A stretch of DNA of 21,668 nt from Acidobacteriaceae bacterium (GCA_003140785.1 PLKY01000042.1:16572-38239), one strand, 5' to 3'. Positions 1 through 7,582 are shown, numbered from the stretch's first letter. The notes: generated by a model not told the origin, from the sequence alone. Translations and numbers: made by a program.

Positions 1-1
1 G

Positions 2-406
2 CCGCCGGCATCCGATGGTCCCGCCGAGGTTGCAACCATGTTGCAGGGATTTCGACTCGCTTATACCAATCTCCGGGAGATCTGGGGCCTGGTGCTGCCG
101 CCCAATACGCTCCTCGGATTGAAGCGTCTGTCTTTGATCGACGGCCCAGCCTTTCGCATGCCTGAGAATCTATGGGCGCGCATTGTTTTCGATTTTCTAA
201 TCGCATACCGGCTTCGCACTTTGAATCGCGGGCATTTGCTCGGGGCCCTCATTCCTCTTTATCTCGCCTGGGTCGCGAGCCATATCAATGTCATTGCCGC
301 CGGCGATAACCCTGAGCGCCACATCGAAGCGCACGCTGCCGCGTTTGAAGCAGAGAAAGCCTACCTCGTCGCACGTTGGCGCTGGCCAGACCGGTTTAAT
401 CCCTGA
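2..406 (+). CDS. 3' end of an unrecognised gene (truncated by window edge)
   Basis: The reading frame is open to the first bases of the window with no stop upstream of the first ATG (position 38), so this is probably the C-terminal ~134 residues of a longer protein rather than a 122-residue gene. The visible part is rich in Trp, Arg and Leu and contains phrases such as 'LREIWGLVLPP', 'MPENLWARIVFDF' and a terminal 'RWRWPDRFNP'. It reads as a well-formed soluble or membrane-peripheral alpha-helical domain with one moderately hydrophobic stretch near 'LIPLYLAWVAS'. I have a weak impression of C-terminal domains of some bacterial glycosyltransferases, but no catalytic motif is inside the window, so I assign no function. 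The next gene lies 73 bp downstream on the same strand and may be co-transcribed. Confidence 0.6.
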   Translation, partial: PPASDGPAEVATMLQGFRLAYTNLREIWGLVLPPNTLLGLKRLSLIDGPAFRMPENLWARIVFDFLIAYRLRTLNRGHLLGALIPLYLAWVASHINVIAAGDNPERHIEAHAAAFEAEKAYLVARWRWPDRFNP

Positions 407-465
407 CCAGTCTTTGCCAAAAAGTCGAGCTTGTACGATTCGGGACCAGGCACAACCGAGACTTC

Positions 466-471
466 AAGGAG
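466..471 (+). promoter_or_regulatory. Ribosome-binding site fixing the start at 480
   Basis: AAGGAG lies 8 nt upstream of ATG 480. The same frame is open back to position 288, but that extension overlaps the preceding gene and encodes low-complexity basic sequence, so ATG 480 is preferred. Confidence 0.75.
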
Positions 472-479
472 TGAATCCG

Positions 480-1292
480 ATGGTCAACTTTCTTGCCGTG
501 ATGATTCAGACCCAGACACCTGAATCCGGGCAGCCTTTTTACACTGACAATGCGACCATCCTGCATCACATGTCGGATGCTCTTCATCAGTCGCTCTATC
601 GTGTGCTTTCGCTGTTGATCGCTGTTCTGCCCGGCATTCTTGCATTCTTTCTCTCACTGGCGGTCTTCACGGTGATCGGCATGGTGATCTCCGCGGTACT
701 TCGGCGAGGACTGGCCTGGGTCCGGTTTGACGATCGGTTAACGCACTATCGAGGGAGCGGCGATTGGACGCCCGCAAACTCTCCCACGGCAATCGTAGCC
801 CGCGGTTCATTCTGGGCGTGCGTGCTGCTCGGACTCATCATCGGCGTCTCGGCGTTCGACGCTTCTTATGCGACGGCTGCTTCGCTCCCCATCTCGCTCC
901 TGCCCTATCTCACCCATGCAGTGGGAGCCATCCTTCTATTGATCGCCGGCACGCTGATTGCGCGCTTCCTGGCACGTTCTGTTCTGATCGGGGCCGTGAA
1001 TGCGCAACTGCAGTACGCGCGCTTTCTATCGCTCGGAGTCAAATGGCTTGTCCTCGTGCTCACCGCGGCCATGGTCCTCGATCACCTCGAGGTCGGAGGC
1101 GTGGTGGTTGAGCTGGCATTCGGCATTCTGTTTGGTGGAATTGTGCTGACGCTTTCGCTGGCTATAGGGTTGGGTTCGCGCGACTTGGTGAGCCGCTCGC
1201 TGGAAAGCCGAGTGGAGCGCTCCATTGACCGCAATCCGGAGGTCCCACCGCCGCCAGCGAGTGCCCCTGGTGAAACCATCCGCCATTTTTGA
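480..1292 (+). CDS. Inner-membrane protein with MscS-like conserved TM helix, no channel beta-domain
   Basis: A 270-residue membrane protein with about five hydrophobic helices, roughly residues 40-70, 105-127, 138-165, 183-203 and 210-235. The last helix ('FGILFGGIVLTLSLAIGLGSRD') has the glycine-rich pattern and terminal Gly-Leu-Gly of the 'conserved TM helix' found singly or in repeats in MscS-related mechanosensitive proteins. After that helix there is only a charged segment and a Pro/Ala-rich tail, so the soluble beta-domain and cytoplasmic vestibule of true MscS are absent. The family is often annotated as mechanosensitive channel-like, but gating or ion conduction cannot be inferred from sequence. 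Start chosen from the AAGGAG site 8 nt upstream. It may share a transcript with the truncated gene before it. Topology is my estimate by eye. Confidence 0.8.
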   Translation: MVNFLAVMIQTQTPESGQPFYTDNATILHHMSDALHQSLYRVLSLLIAVLPGILAFFLSLAVFTVIGMVISAVLRRGLAWVRFDDRLTHYRGSGDWTPANSPTAIVARGSFWACVLLGLIIGVSAFDASYATAASLPISLLPYLTHAVGAILLLIAGTLIARFLARSVLIGAVNAQLQYARFLSLGVKWLVLVLTAAMVLDHLEVGGVVVELAFGILFGGIVLTLSLAIGLGSRDLVSRSLESRVERSIDRNPEVPPPPASAPGETIRHF

Positions 1293-1603
1293 AGGCACTG
1301 CGCCGCTTGGCTTTGCAGCCGATTCTCGCTGATTCATAATTACCGAATCGGAATGGGATTGGGATCGGATCACTCATCGGTTGCATGACCCTCTTGGCAA
1401 CTGATTCATCCGCGTGCGACTATGTAGCTCTGCGCATCGCTTCCCTGTTTGGATATGCGTGGATCGGATCCCATTGGTGAGTTACTTTAAGTGCTCCGGT
1501 CGCACCGGCGCCCGAGATGCTTTCTGAAAGAACGACTTTTTAGTTAGTCGCGTAAGCGCATAAATGCGGGCCAGGTTGAACGGTGTTCGGGCCAGGGGGA
1601 CAG
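1293..1603. other. Intergenic region with weak dyad and a 10-bp direct repeat
   Basis: No convincing gene is seen here. A 7-bp dyad (CCGATTC at 1319-1325 with GAATCGG at 1345-1351) follows the membrane-protein gene but has no T-run, so it is at best a weak terminator. GGATCGGATC occurs twice, at 1362-1371 and 1461-1470. A small CGACT/AGTCG hairpin lies at 1533-1550. The promoter of the next operon should be here, but I could not find a convincing -35/-10 pair. Confidence 0.4.
1594..1600 (+). promoter_or_regulatory. Ribosome-binding site fixing the start at 1604
   Basis: AGGGGGA immediately precedes ATG 1604. The frame could also start at GTG 1583, but ATG 1604 has the better site and begins a clean signal peptide. 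Confidence 0.7.
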
Positions 1604-2893
1604 ATGAATCGGTTCATACGATTGATTGCGATAGCTACAGTTGCGATGTCCCTGGTTTCATCCGGGCTGGGTCTTCCAGGGCTTCCAGAGAGCCCAGGTT
1701 TTGGAACGCCGAAGACGAAAGTGTATCTGCAACGGAAGCTTCCGGCTCTGGTACGTCTGAACGGGGGCACCTTCAGGGTGAAGGTATCCGGCCGCGAAAA
1801 TCAAGTCGACTTATCCCGCGATTTAGGCGCGCAGCTGGAAACCGAGCTGATGAAAGACGACCCTCATTTTCGCGCGGATGAGATGAACCCATCGATCGTC
1901 ATTTCTTGCCAGATTACCGATTACTCGCATCCGCAACCTACGGTAACTCAAAGACCCAATCTCGCGGCCGGCAAGAATGGGTCCAAGACACTGCCCTACA
2001 TGCGCGTCACCGGCTCCCTGAGTGTGGCGTTCCAGGCGCGAACAGGAAACCAGACTCTGGCTTCGAACAACATCACCGCAAAATACGATGAGGAGTTCGA
2101 TAGCGCGGGCAACGACGCCTCCCATGGCATGCTGGGAACGATGTCGAGCACGTGGCATCGGATTACGGGCGGCGCCAGCAGCGAGGATCTGAATCCACCT
2201 ACCGAACCGGAGCTGCGTTCGAAGCTGTTGACCGAAGCCGTGCATCAAGTCGCCCAGCATCTTGTGAACACCAACGAAACCGTCGAAGTGTATCTGGCGA
2301 AAGGCAAGAAGGCTCTCGACGAGGGCAACAAGCAAGCCGAGGCCGGCCTTTGGCAACGCGCCCTGGAGACCTACGAAACTGCATCTCCGATGCCCAAGCC
2401 GACCGACGACGCATATCGACTCTATGACATTGGCGTGGCCTACGAAGCACTGGCCTATGCGGCCGAGGACGAGAAGTCCGCAATGAAGTTTCTCGATGAA
2501 GCCGCGATTAACTACGGGAAGGCGATCGATGCCAAGCCCGCGGAAAAGTACTTCCTCGAACCGCAGAAACGCATCGAGACTGCAATTGCTCATTACAGGG
2601 AACTGGAAGAGCAAGGACATCCAAAGGTCGTCGCGGAGTCGACTCCGGCCGCGAAGGTCAACGTGAGTAGCAAGGCGACCACTGCGAAGGGTCTGACCAA
2701 TGCGCAAGTAATTGCGATGGTGAAGTCTGGAATGGAAGATGACACCGTGATTCAGTCCGTCCGTAGCGCAAAGGCTTCTAACTTTGATCTAAGTGCAAGC
2801 GGCCAGCAACAATTGACGAGTAACGGAGTCAGCGCGCAAGTGGTTACAGCGATGAAAGCGCGCGCGGCCCGTAAAGCCGTGGCGGCAAAATGA
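1604..2893 (+). CDS. Exported helical-repeat protein with acidobacterial C-terminal motif
   Basis: A 429-residue protein. Residues 1-25 form a signal peptide (basic MNRFIR start, hydrophobic core, small residues); no lipobox cysteine follows. Residues ~38-190 look like a mixed alpha/beta domain with alternating hydrophobic strands ('NPSIVISCQITDY', 'MRVTGSLSVAFQ'). Residues ~205-335 are helical and TPR-like ('YRLYDIGVAYEALAYAAEDEK', 'AAINYGKAIDA'), suggesting a protein-binding scaffold. Residues 364-420 carry an LTNaqVi-MvksGm-dd-Vi module ending GVsaqVv-aM, which I associate with many secreted acidobacterial proteins of unknown function. The stop codon overlaps the start of the caspase-like gene (ATGA), so the two are almost certainly translationally coupled and the products may work together. 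No enzyme activity is suggested. An antisense ORF of 294 codons over this gene is a shadow. Confidence 0.8.
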   Translation: MNRFIRLIAIATVAMSLVSSGLGLPGLPESPGFGTPKTKVYLQRKLPALVRLNGGTFRVKVSGRENQVDLSRDLGAQLETELMKDDPHFRADEMNPSIVISCQITDYSHPQPTVTQRPNLAAGKNGSKTLPYMRVTGSLSVAFQARTGNQTLASNNITAKYDEEFDSAGNDASHGMLGTMSSTWHRITGGASSEDLNPPTEPELRSKLLTEAVHQVAQHLVNTNETVEVYLAKGKKALDEGNKQAEAGLWQRALETYETASPMPKPTDDAYRLYDIGVAYEALAYAAEDEKSAMKFLDEAAINYGKAIDAKPAEKYFLEPQKRIETAIAHYRELEEQGHPKVVAESTPAAKVNVSSKATTAKGLTNAQVIAMVKSGMEDDTVIQSVRSAKASNFDLSASGQQQLTSNGVSAQVVTAMKARAARKAVAAK

Positions 2894-4134
2894 GTCGATA
2901 TCACTTCGCGTCAGGAGCAATGCTCGCCGCGACAATGTTGTGCGGTACGCAGGCCGTGGCGCAGGACTCCCGCTGCGGCGCCGGCAGGGATCTCGTGGTT
3001 CAGGCACTGGAACGCATCTCTCCGCAAAGCGACCACGGCGCTTTTGAAGATGCACTACAACTGCTCAAGCATGCGGTATCTGAGTGCGGCGAACTTGGCG
3101 ACGCATGGTATTACCGCAGCCTGTTGGAGCAGCGGCTCGGCCACGATTCCCTGGCGCACTACGCGATGGACAAGGCTCGCTTCGTGGGTTCAGAAGCGCT
3201 GCAGCAGGAGCTAAACCCGCTCATTCTATCCACGCCTTCGGCGCGCGGCTTCACCGTGGAAGCGAACGCCCCACAAGCAGCCCAGCCTACGCCGTCAAAG
3301 CCCGGCCCTGTAAGGCAAAAATGGGCATTGGTGATAGGCATCAGCCGTTTTGTGGATGGGCGAATTCCCCGCCTGAAGTACACAACCGCGGATGCGAATG
3401 CGTTTGCAGCGGAACTGAAGGATCCTGCTATTGGCCGCTTTCCGGGAGCCAACGTCCATGTGCTGACCGACGAGCAGGCGACGACACGCAATATCAAAGA
3501 GGGTCTGAATTGGATTGCGCGGCGCGCGAGGCCGAATGATCTTGTGGTGATTTATTTGGCAACTCATGGTACTCCGCGTACGTTGGATTCAGCAGGAGGT
3601 GCAAATTACCTCGTAACCTACGACACCGAGATATACAACTCCGGCAGCTTCGATGAGGACGCGATGTATGCAACGGCCTATCCAATGGTGGAGCTTGCTG
3701 ACTCGGTCGCAACACGCATGAAGGCTCTTCGTACGGCAGTTATCTTGGATACGTGTTATAGCGGCGGCTCCCTCAAGGTACAGACAGGGTCGCCGGATGC
3801 CCCCCTGCCTGACAAGCCTCCGTCTCAAGAGATGCTGGCGCGCATGAGCCAGGGCACGGGCCGCATTGTCATGACGGCGAGCCAGGCAGATGAGGAGTCG
3901 CTGGAGAGCGGCGAATTCCAACATGGCTACTTCACTTACTATCTGCTTGAAGCTCTGAAGAGCGGTAAAGGAAATACACCCCTGAGCCAGATTTATGCCT
4001 CGGTGGCGCAGCACGTCGCGCAGCGAGTTTCGGCAGGCGGGATGCATCAGCACCCTGTGATGAGCAGAAGCTCAGAAGATGCGGATTTTGCGCTCGGAGT
4101 CCCAGCCACAGAACCGGCAGACTCGCAACCATGA
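2890..4134 (+). CDS. Exported caspase-like cysteine peptidase (C14 family)
   Basis: A 414-residue protein. Residues 1-25 are a signal peptide ending AVAQ, so the protein probably acts in the periplasm or outside. Residues ~30-110 are a helical TPR-like segment ('DAWYYRSLLEQRLGHDSLAHYAMDKA'). A Pro-rich linker (~125-142) leads to a caspase-fold domain beginning 'KWALVIGISRF' (~145). The catalytic dyad is visible: His226 in 'YLATHG' and Cys289 in 'ILDTCYSGGS'. A following 'GTGRIVMTASQADEES' and 'HGYFTYYLLEAL' fit the second half of the p20/p10 fold. Bacterial members usually cut after basic residues or act as adaptors; substrate here is unknown. It overlaps the preceding gene by 4 nt (ATGA). 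Activity is likely but untested since both dyad residues are present. Whether the TPR-like partner is a regulator or target is inference. Confidence 0.9.
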   Translation: MSRYHFASGAMLAATMLCGTQAVAQDSRCGAGRDLVVQALERISPQSDHGAFEDALQLLKHAVSECGELGDAWYYRSLLEQRLGHDSLAHYAMDKARFVGSEALQQELNPLILSTPSARGFTVEANAPQAAQPTPSKPGPVRQKWALVIGISRFVDGRIPRLKYTTADANAFAAELKDPAIGRFPGANVHVLTDEQATTRNIKEGLNWIARRARPNDLVVIYLATHGTPRTLDSAGGANYLVTYDTEIYNSGSFDEDAMYATAYPMVELADSVATRMKALRTAVILDTCYSGGSLKVQTGSPDAPLPDKPPSQEMLARMSQGTGRIVMTASQADEESLESGEFQHGYFTYYLLEALKSGKGNTPLSQIYASVAQHVAQRVSAGGMHQHPVMSRSSEDADFALGVPATEPADSQP

Positions 4135-4235
4135 GAGGTATTGGCCGCCGACTTATCGCACTCGTCGCATCATCTTATATGCTGGCCATCCTCTGCGGCA
4201 AAGAAAGACTTGTCAACGAGCGTGTCTTATGCTGA
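4131..4235 (+). CDS. Possible 34-residue coupled ORF or gene remnant
   Basis: ATG 4131 overlaps the caspase-like stop as ATGA, the same arrangement as at the upstream junction. The ORF encodes 34 residues with a basic start (MRGIGRR) and a hydrophobic stretch ('LIALVASSYMLAILCG'), like a signal peptide or single membrane helix, and then stops. Its last 9 bp overlap the end of the convergent hydrolase gene. There is no independent ribosome-binding site. It could be a real micro-protein, the remnant of a third operon gene, or chance; the coupled start is the only real support. Confidence 0.3.
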   Translation: MRGIGRRLIALVASSYMLAILCGKERLVNERVLC

Positions 4236-6407
4236 GTGCAGCGCCGCCACTTCGTAACTGTCAACCGAGGGTATGGTGAATTCGACCGAGTCACCCGCTG
4301 CGTAAAACGGAATGTCTCTTTCAGCACGAAGCAACTCGACCCGCGTGACGCGTCTTTCAGCTGGCAAGCGGAACTGGACCTTTTGCTCTCCAATTTGATA
4401 GAACTCGCGCACCCACCCGCGATGCGCGTTGGGGTTGGTGTAATTCAGCACATGAACGGCGAAGCCCGGCTCCGTCTCCCACGCGAAGGCCTCAATCAAG
4501 CCCTTGCCCTCAATGGTGACAGGCACAGTGTCGCCTGCGACCCAACGAATCGTGTTCTGCAGAAGCAGGCTCAAGTCAGTATGACCGGAGAGCCACATCG
4601 TCGCTTCGATATCTCCGGGAAAGTATGCGAGGCGGCTTTTGCCTCGTACGCTCACAACGACGGCCGGCTCGGTCATGCGTGGCGTTGAGGGATACGACAT
4701 CTCCGGCGGATACGCTACATATCCAGGAATCACCGTCAGAATTGGATTCTCGACGGGTGCAAGCGGCAGGCGATATTCGGCGCCCGGCAACCAGTGCGTA
4801 TCGGCGAAACCATTCAGCATCGGGTGCTGCCGTTCGATGCGGGCAAGATAAGGATTGCTATTTCCTCTGCGGCCGATCATCTCGCCCGCGAGATGAATTC
4901 CGAAGACGTCAGCCAATCCAAAATCCTCCCGCCGCTCGTTCGCATTCGTATACATGCTGGTTTCGAACGTGGCCAGTAACGAACCGCCCTGTTCGACATA
5001 CTCGTGTAATTGACCACACTGCTCATCGCTCAAGAGCGCAATGTTCGGCAGTATAAGTGCTGAGTATTTCCTCAGTCGCTCTAACTGCAGTCGATCTTCA
5101 TGTATAAAGTCGAACAGGAATCTCCCCTCGAGCAGCGCGTAGTACATTGCGTCCATGTTTTGCTGCATCGAGACGCCGTGAGGCGCTTTGTAGAAAAGCT
5201 GCGTGCGCTGTCCGATGACGACGCCAATGTTGGCGATTGTGGACTTGTTCACGAAATGCTCATCGTGCCTCGCTGCCCAATTGAAGTAGTCCCGGCCAAT
5301 CTTCTTCCAGCGCAGGTCCTCACCCAATCCCGTCTCCCCACCAACGATGTGATAGTAGGGGACCATGCCACTCGCCAGCGATTGATCGAACCATGTTTGC
5401 GTCTCGGCAGGCGTCTTCGTAACTTCACGCCAGCGAATTGGACCGGTTGACCATCCGGCTGTCACATTGGTTGCCATTTTCCCGTCGAGCACGGCATTGC
5501 AGACGCGTCCTTGCTGCGCCGCGCCCCAGATCGGCTCATCCTGTCCGCCGCGGCCTTGATTGTCTGCCTGGAACCAATGACACGTCTCGCCCAACTCCGC
5601 TAAGTTGGGAGTCGAGTGAATTCCGCCCCCCATATTCAAAAAGTAAAAGCTCTCCGCTTTCTTCTCTTGCGCGATCGAGTTATAGAGCTTCCATAAGTAA
5701 GTAACTCGCTCATTGAACTTATCCCAGTAAGCCGGTGTTTTTGGGGGAGGCAATTGGCGGCAGATATTGCAATAACAAACCGGAAGGCTGAAGGACGGCC
5801 AGCCATTGGAATAGTGCGCGTCGACATCATACCGGCTGATGACCTCGCGCATCACTGCTGGAAAGTAATCCGTCATGTAAGTCGAGAACATACAGGTTTG
5901 GAATAGATAAGGATCGTCCTGAGTCGGTTGCGGCTGGCCTTGTTGGTCACGCATGAACCAATCCGGATGCGCAGCGAGTGCGTCGCCCCAGTTCAGATCC
6001 GGGCTGTAGCGTGCGATGGTGCGTAGACCGCGCTTTTTCGCAGCTGTGTAAAGCTCTCCCAGAAAATCTCGACCATTCAAATACTTGCCGTGCCGATGAA
6101 ATGGCACCTGGCTCGGATAAAAGGCGAGAATGCCGGTGACGCTGATGAACACGGCGCCCACCTTCGCGCTGGCCCAGTAGTCCGCCCAGCCTTCGATGTC
6201 AAAAACCGCCGGGTCGTGTTCGGTGAAATTCGTTTGACCGATCCGGCGAAGCTTCCTTTGCCAGGGAATGCCGGGATCATGCTCGACCAAAGTCCCTGAA
6301 GGCACCTGGCCTGCGTTCTCCGCAGCAACGAGGTCAAGCGGATCTCGTCGATACACCAGGGGCACTGTTGCCATCCCTGCTTTCAAAAACTCGCGCCGGT
6401 TGATCAT
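4227..6407 (-). CDS. Tat-exported putative glycoside hydrolase (GHL6-like barrel plus GH42-type trimerisation domain)
   Basis: A 726-residue protein starting MINRREFLKAG, a typical twin-arginine signal, so it should be folded before export. The N-terminal half (~50-390) resembles TIM-barrel proteins grouped as hypothetical glycosyl hydrolase 6 and alpha-L-fucosidase-like proteins: 'WADYWASAKVGAVFISVTG', 'RGLRTIARYSPDLNWGDALAAHPDWFMRD' split across barrel strands, and 'VDAHYSNGWPSF'. A cysteine pair ('CYCNIC') follows that last motif and could bind metal. The middle (~400-620) reads like the beta-galactosidase trimerisation (GH42 M) domain: 'YSALILPNIALLSDEQCGQLHEYVEQGG' region and 'GKSRLAYFPGDIE'. 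The C-terminus is beta-rich. Substrate and catalytic residues cannot be assigned. It is convergent with the caspase-like operon and divergent from rplU, so it is probably monocistronic. Confidence 0.8.
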   Translation of the reverse strand: MINRREFLKAGMATVPLVYRRDPLDLVAAENAGQVPSGTLVEHDPGIPWQRKLRRIGQTNFTEHDPAVFDIEGWADYWASAKVGAVFISVTGILAFYPSQVPFHRHGKYLNGRDFLGELYTAAKKRGLRTIARYSPDLNWGDALAAHPDWFMRDQQGQPQPTQDDPYLFQTCMFSTYMTDYFPAVMREVISRYDVDAHYSNGWPSFSLPVCYCNICRQLPPPKTPAYWDKFNERVTYLWKLYNSIAQEKKAESFYFLNMGGGIHSTPNLAELGETCHWFQADNQGRGGQDEPIWGAAQQGRVCNAVLDGKMATNVTAGWSTGPIRWREVTKTPAETQTWFDQSLASGMVPYYHIVGGETGLGEDLRWKKIGRDYFNWAARHDEHFVNKSTIANIGVVIGQRTQLFYKAPHGVSMQQNMDAMYYALLEGRFLFDFIHEDRLQLERLRKYSALILPNIALLSDEQCGQLHEYVEQGGSLLATFETSMYTNANERREDFGLADVFGIHLAGEMIGRRGNSNPYLARIERQHPMLNGFADTHWLPGAEYRLPLAPVENPILTVIPGYVAYPPEMSYPSTPRMTEPAVVVSVRGKSRLAYFPGDIEATMWLSGHTDLSLLLQNTIRWVAGDTVPVTIEGKGLIEAFAWETEPGFAVHVLNYTNPNAHRGWVREFYQIGEQKVQFRLPAERRVTRVELLRAERDIPFYAAGDSVEFTIPSVDSYEVAALHSA

Positions 6408-6559
6408 CGGAACAGGTTCCTCCGTTGCGATGGCATTCTATGAGAATCCCGGGCGGTCTGGCGAATTGGTCCTTTGTCGCTGGATCGGCTTGGGCCGCGA
6501 ACCATGGTTCAGATCGCGGATGTTAGCTGGGGCGGGCATAGGGAGCCGCGAGCGAGCTT

Positions 6560-6580
6560 TTAGCAGACTTTCCCTGCTAA
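6560..6580. repeat. Small inverted repeat in intergenic region
   Basis: TTAGCAG (6560-6566) pairs with CTGCTAA (6574-6580) around a 7-nt loop. It has no following T-run on either strand. It lies between the divergent hydrolase and rplU genes and could be an operator or part of a transcript leader; a further CGGAC/GTCCG dyad lies at 6582-6599. Confidence 0.4.
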
Positions 6581-6619
6581 TCGGACATGCCGAAGTCCGG
6601 TCCAAGCCCTCCGGCGGCA

Positions 6620-6648
6620 TTGACCTTACCTCCCAAAGCAGGTAAACT
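6620..6648 (+). promoter_or_regulatory. Predicted sigma70-type promoter of rplU-rpmA
   Basis: TTGACC (6620-6625) and TAAACT (6643-6648) are separated by 17 bp, close to the sigma70 consensus and the best promoter match I found. It would start transcription near 6655 and leave a leader of about 150 nt before rplU. Confidence 0.65.
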
Positions 6649-6654
6649 ACCTTA

Positions 6655-6804
6655 GTTTGGCGATTCCTGCCTGCCGCCACGGAGTTTGGCGCTCGCCTCG
6701 CTTTTTGGGGCTTGAGTGATCTCCGGAGGCGGGGAAGTTTCCGCCCGAGCTACTTTGGATTACTTGAGCGCACCCGCAGAGGCGTGTGCCGCTTTGGAGG
6801 GTTT
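6655..6804 (+). other. Untranslated leader of rplU, possibly structured
   Basis: About 150 nt between the predicted start of transcription and ATG 6805. A frame-open upstream extension exists (from 6712) but encodes Arg-rich non-L21 sequence. A GGCGG (6728-6732)/CCGCC (6741-6745) stem is visible. L21 operons in other phyla have autoregulatory leaders; whether this is one is inference. Confidence 0.4.
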
Positions 6805-7131
6805 ATGTACGCGGTCATTCGCACTGGTGGAAAGCAATACCGGGTCGCTCCCGGCGACGTGGTCAAGATCGAGAGCGTCCCGTCGGATAACAAAACGGTC
6901 GAATTCAGCGACGTTCTCGCAATTTCCGGCGAACCGGGAGCTGTGATCAAGCCGGCGGCGGCCAAGGTTACCGCCGAAGTTGTGCGCGAAGGCCGCGCGG
7001 ACAAGATCCTGGTCTTTCACCTGAAGCGTAAGAAACAGTACAAGAAGATGCAAGGGCATCGGCAAGACTTTACCGAGGTGCGCATCAAGGCGATTGAGGC
7101 TGACGGCGTCACCTACACCGCAGCCAAGTAG
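6805..7131 (+). CDS. rplU: Ribosomal protein bL21
   Basis: A 108-residue protein, the usual length for bL21, starting MYAVIRTGGKQYRV, the family hallmark N-terminus. 'VVREGRADKILVFHLKRKKQYKKMQGHRQ' spans the conserved basic segment that binds 23S rRNA in the large subunit (the KRKK-YKK-GHRQ core is clear). GGAGG at 6796-6800 fixes the start at 6805 instead of the longer open frame from 6712. It is followed 48 bp later by rpmA, the conserved partner gene, under one promoter. Confidence 0.97.
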   Translation: MYAVIRTGGKQYRVAPGDVVKIESVPSDNKTVEFSDVLAISGEPGAVIKPAAAKVTAEVVREGRADKILVFHLKRKKQYKKMQGHRQDFTEVRIKAIEADGVTYTAAK

Positions 7132-7179
7132 CACCTCAGCAAACGAGCGCGCATCACAGATTCAGAAGGGGATTCGGCA

Positions 7180-7443
7180 ATGGCACACAAAAAGGGTGGA
7201 GGCAGTTCCACAAACGGACGCGATTCCAACGCACAGCGACTGGGCGTGAAGTCATTCGCAGGCGAACTGATCACTGGCGGTACGATCATCATGCGGCAGC
7301 GCGGCACACGCATCAAGCCGGGCGCCAACGTGGGCAAGGGATCCGACGATACCCTCTTCGCCAAGGTCACGGGCCGCGTCAAGTTTTCTGATCACGGCAA
7401 CCGCGGGCGCTTTGCTTCGATTGAGCCCATCGCGACCGAATAA
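7180..7443 (+). CDS. rpmA: Ribosomal protein bL27
   Basis: An 87-residue protein starting MAHKKGGGSSTNGRDSN, the glycine-rich N-terminal arm of bL27 that reaches the peptidyl-transferase centre; 'RLGVKSFAGELITGGTIIMRQRGT' spans the conserved core and 'GANVGKG-DDTLFAK--G-VKF' follows. There is no N-terminal extension before MAHKK, so the Firmicutes-type protease-cleaved form is not present. It is second in the rplU operon. In many bacteria obgE follows, but here two strong hairpins end the unit directly after rpmA. Confidence 0.97.
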   Translation: MAHKKGGGSSTNGRDSNAQRLGVKSFAGELITGGTIIMRQRGTRIKPGANVGKGSDDTLFAKVTGRVKFSDHGNRGRFASIEPIATE

Positions 7444-7467
7444 GTTCCAAAAGATTCCGACAACGCG

Positions 7468-7494
7468 AAAGGCCACGGTCCTGCCGTGGCCTTT
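7468..7494 (+). terminator. Terminator hairpin after rpmA
   Basis: AAAGGCCACGG (7468-7478) pairs perfectly with CCGTGGCCTTT (7484-7494) around a 5-nt loop, 24 bp after the rpmA stop. The A-run/T-run flanks are built into the stem, so it could act in both directions. Confidence 0.85.
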
Positions 7495-7520
7495 GTTGCG
7501 TCTCAAACTCATTCAGAGCA

Positions 7521-7556
7521 AAGAGAGGGCCGGTCAATGGAGACCGGCCCTCTCTT
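7521..7556. terminator. Second hairpin, perfect 15-bp stem, between convergent genes
   Basis: The arms 7521-7535 and 7542-7556 are perfect reverse complements (15 bp) with a 6-nt loop. It lies 26 bp from the end of the convergent membrane-protein gene, so it can terminate both transcripts. Confidence 0.8.
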
Positions 7557-7582
7557 GATCGAACCAATTTCAACTCGTGCGG

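Noticed and set aside
288..479. N-terminal extension of the MscS-like protein
   Set aside because: It overlaps the preceding gene, encodes basic non-membrane sequence, and a good ribosome-binding site precedes ATG 480.
1362..1470. Direct repeat GGATCGGATC
   Set aside because: Only two 10-bp copies 99 bp apart with no flanking symmetry or link to a gene; too weak to call an operator or mobile-element end.
1823..2707. 294-codon minus-strand ORF over the TPR-like protein gene
   Set aside because: Opposite strand of a well-supported coding region with coupled downstream gene; no domain or start signal.
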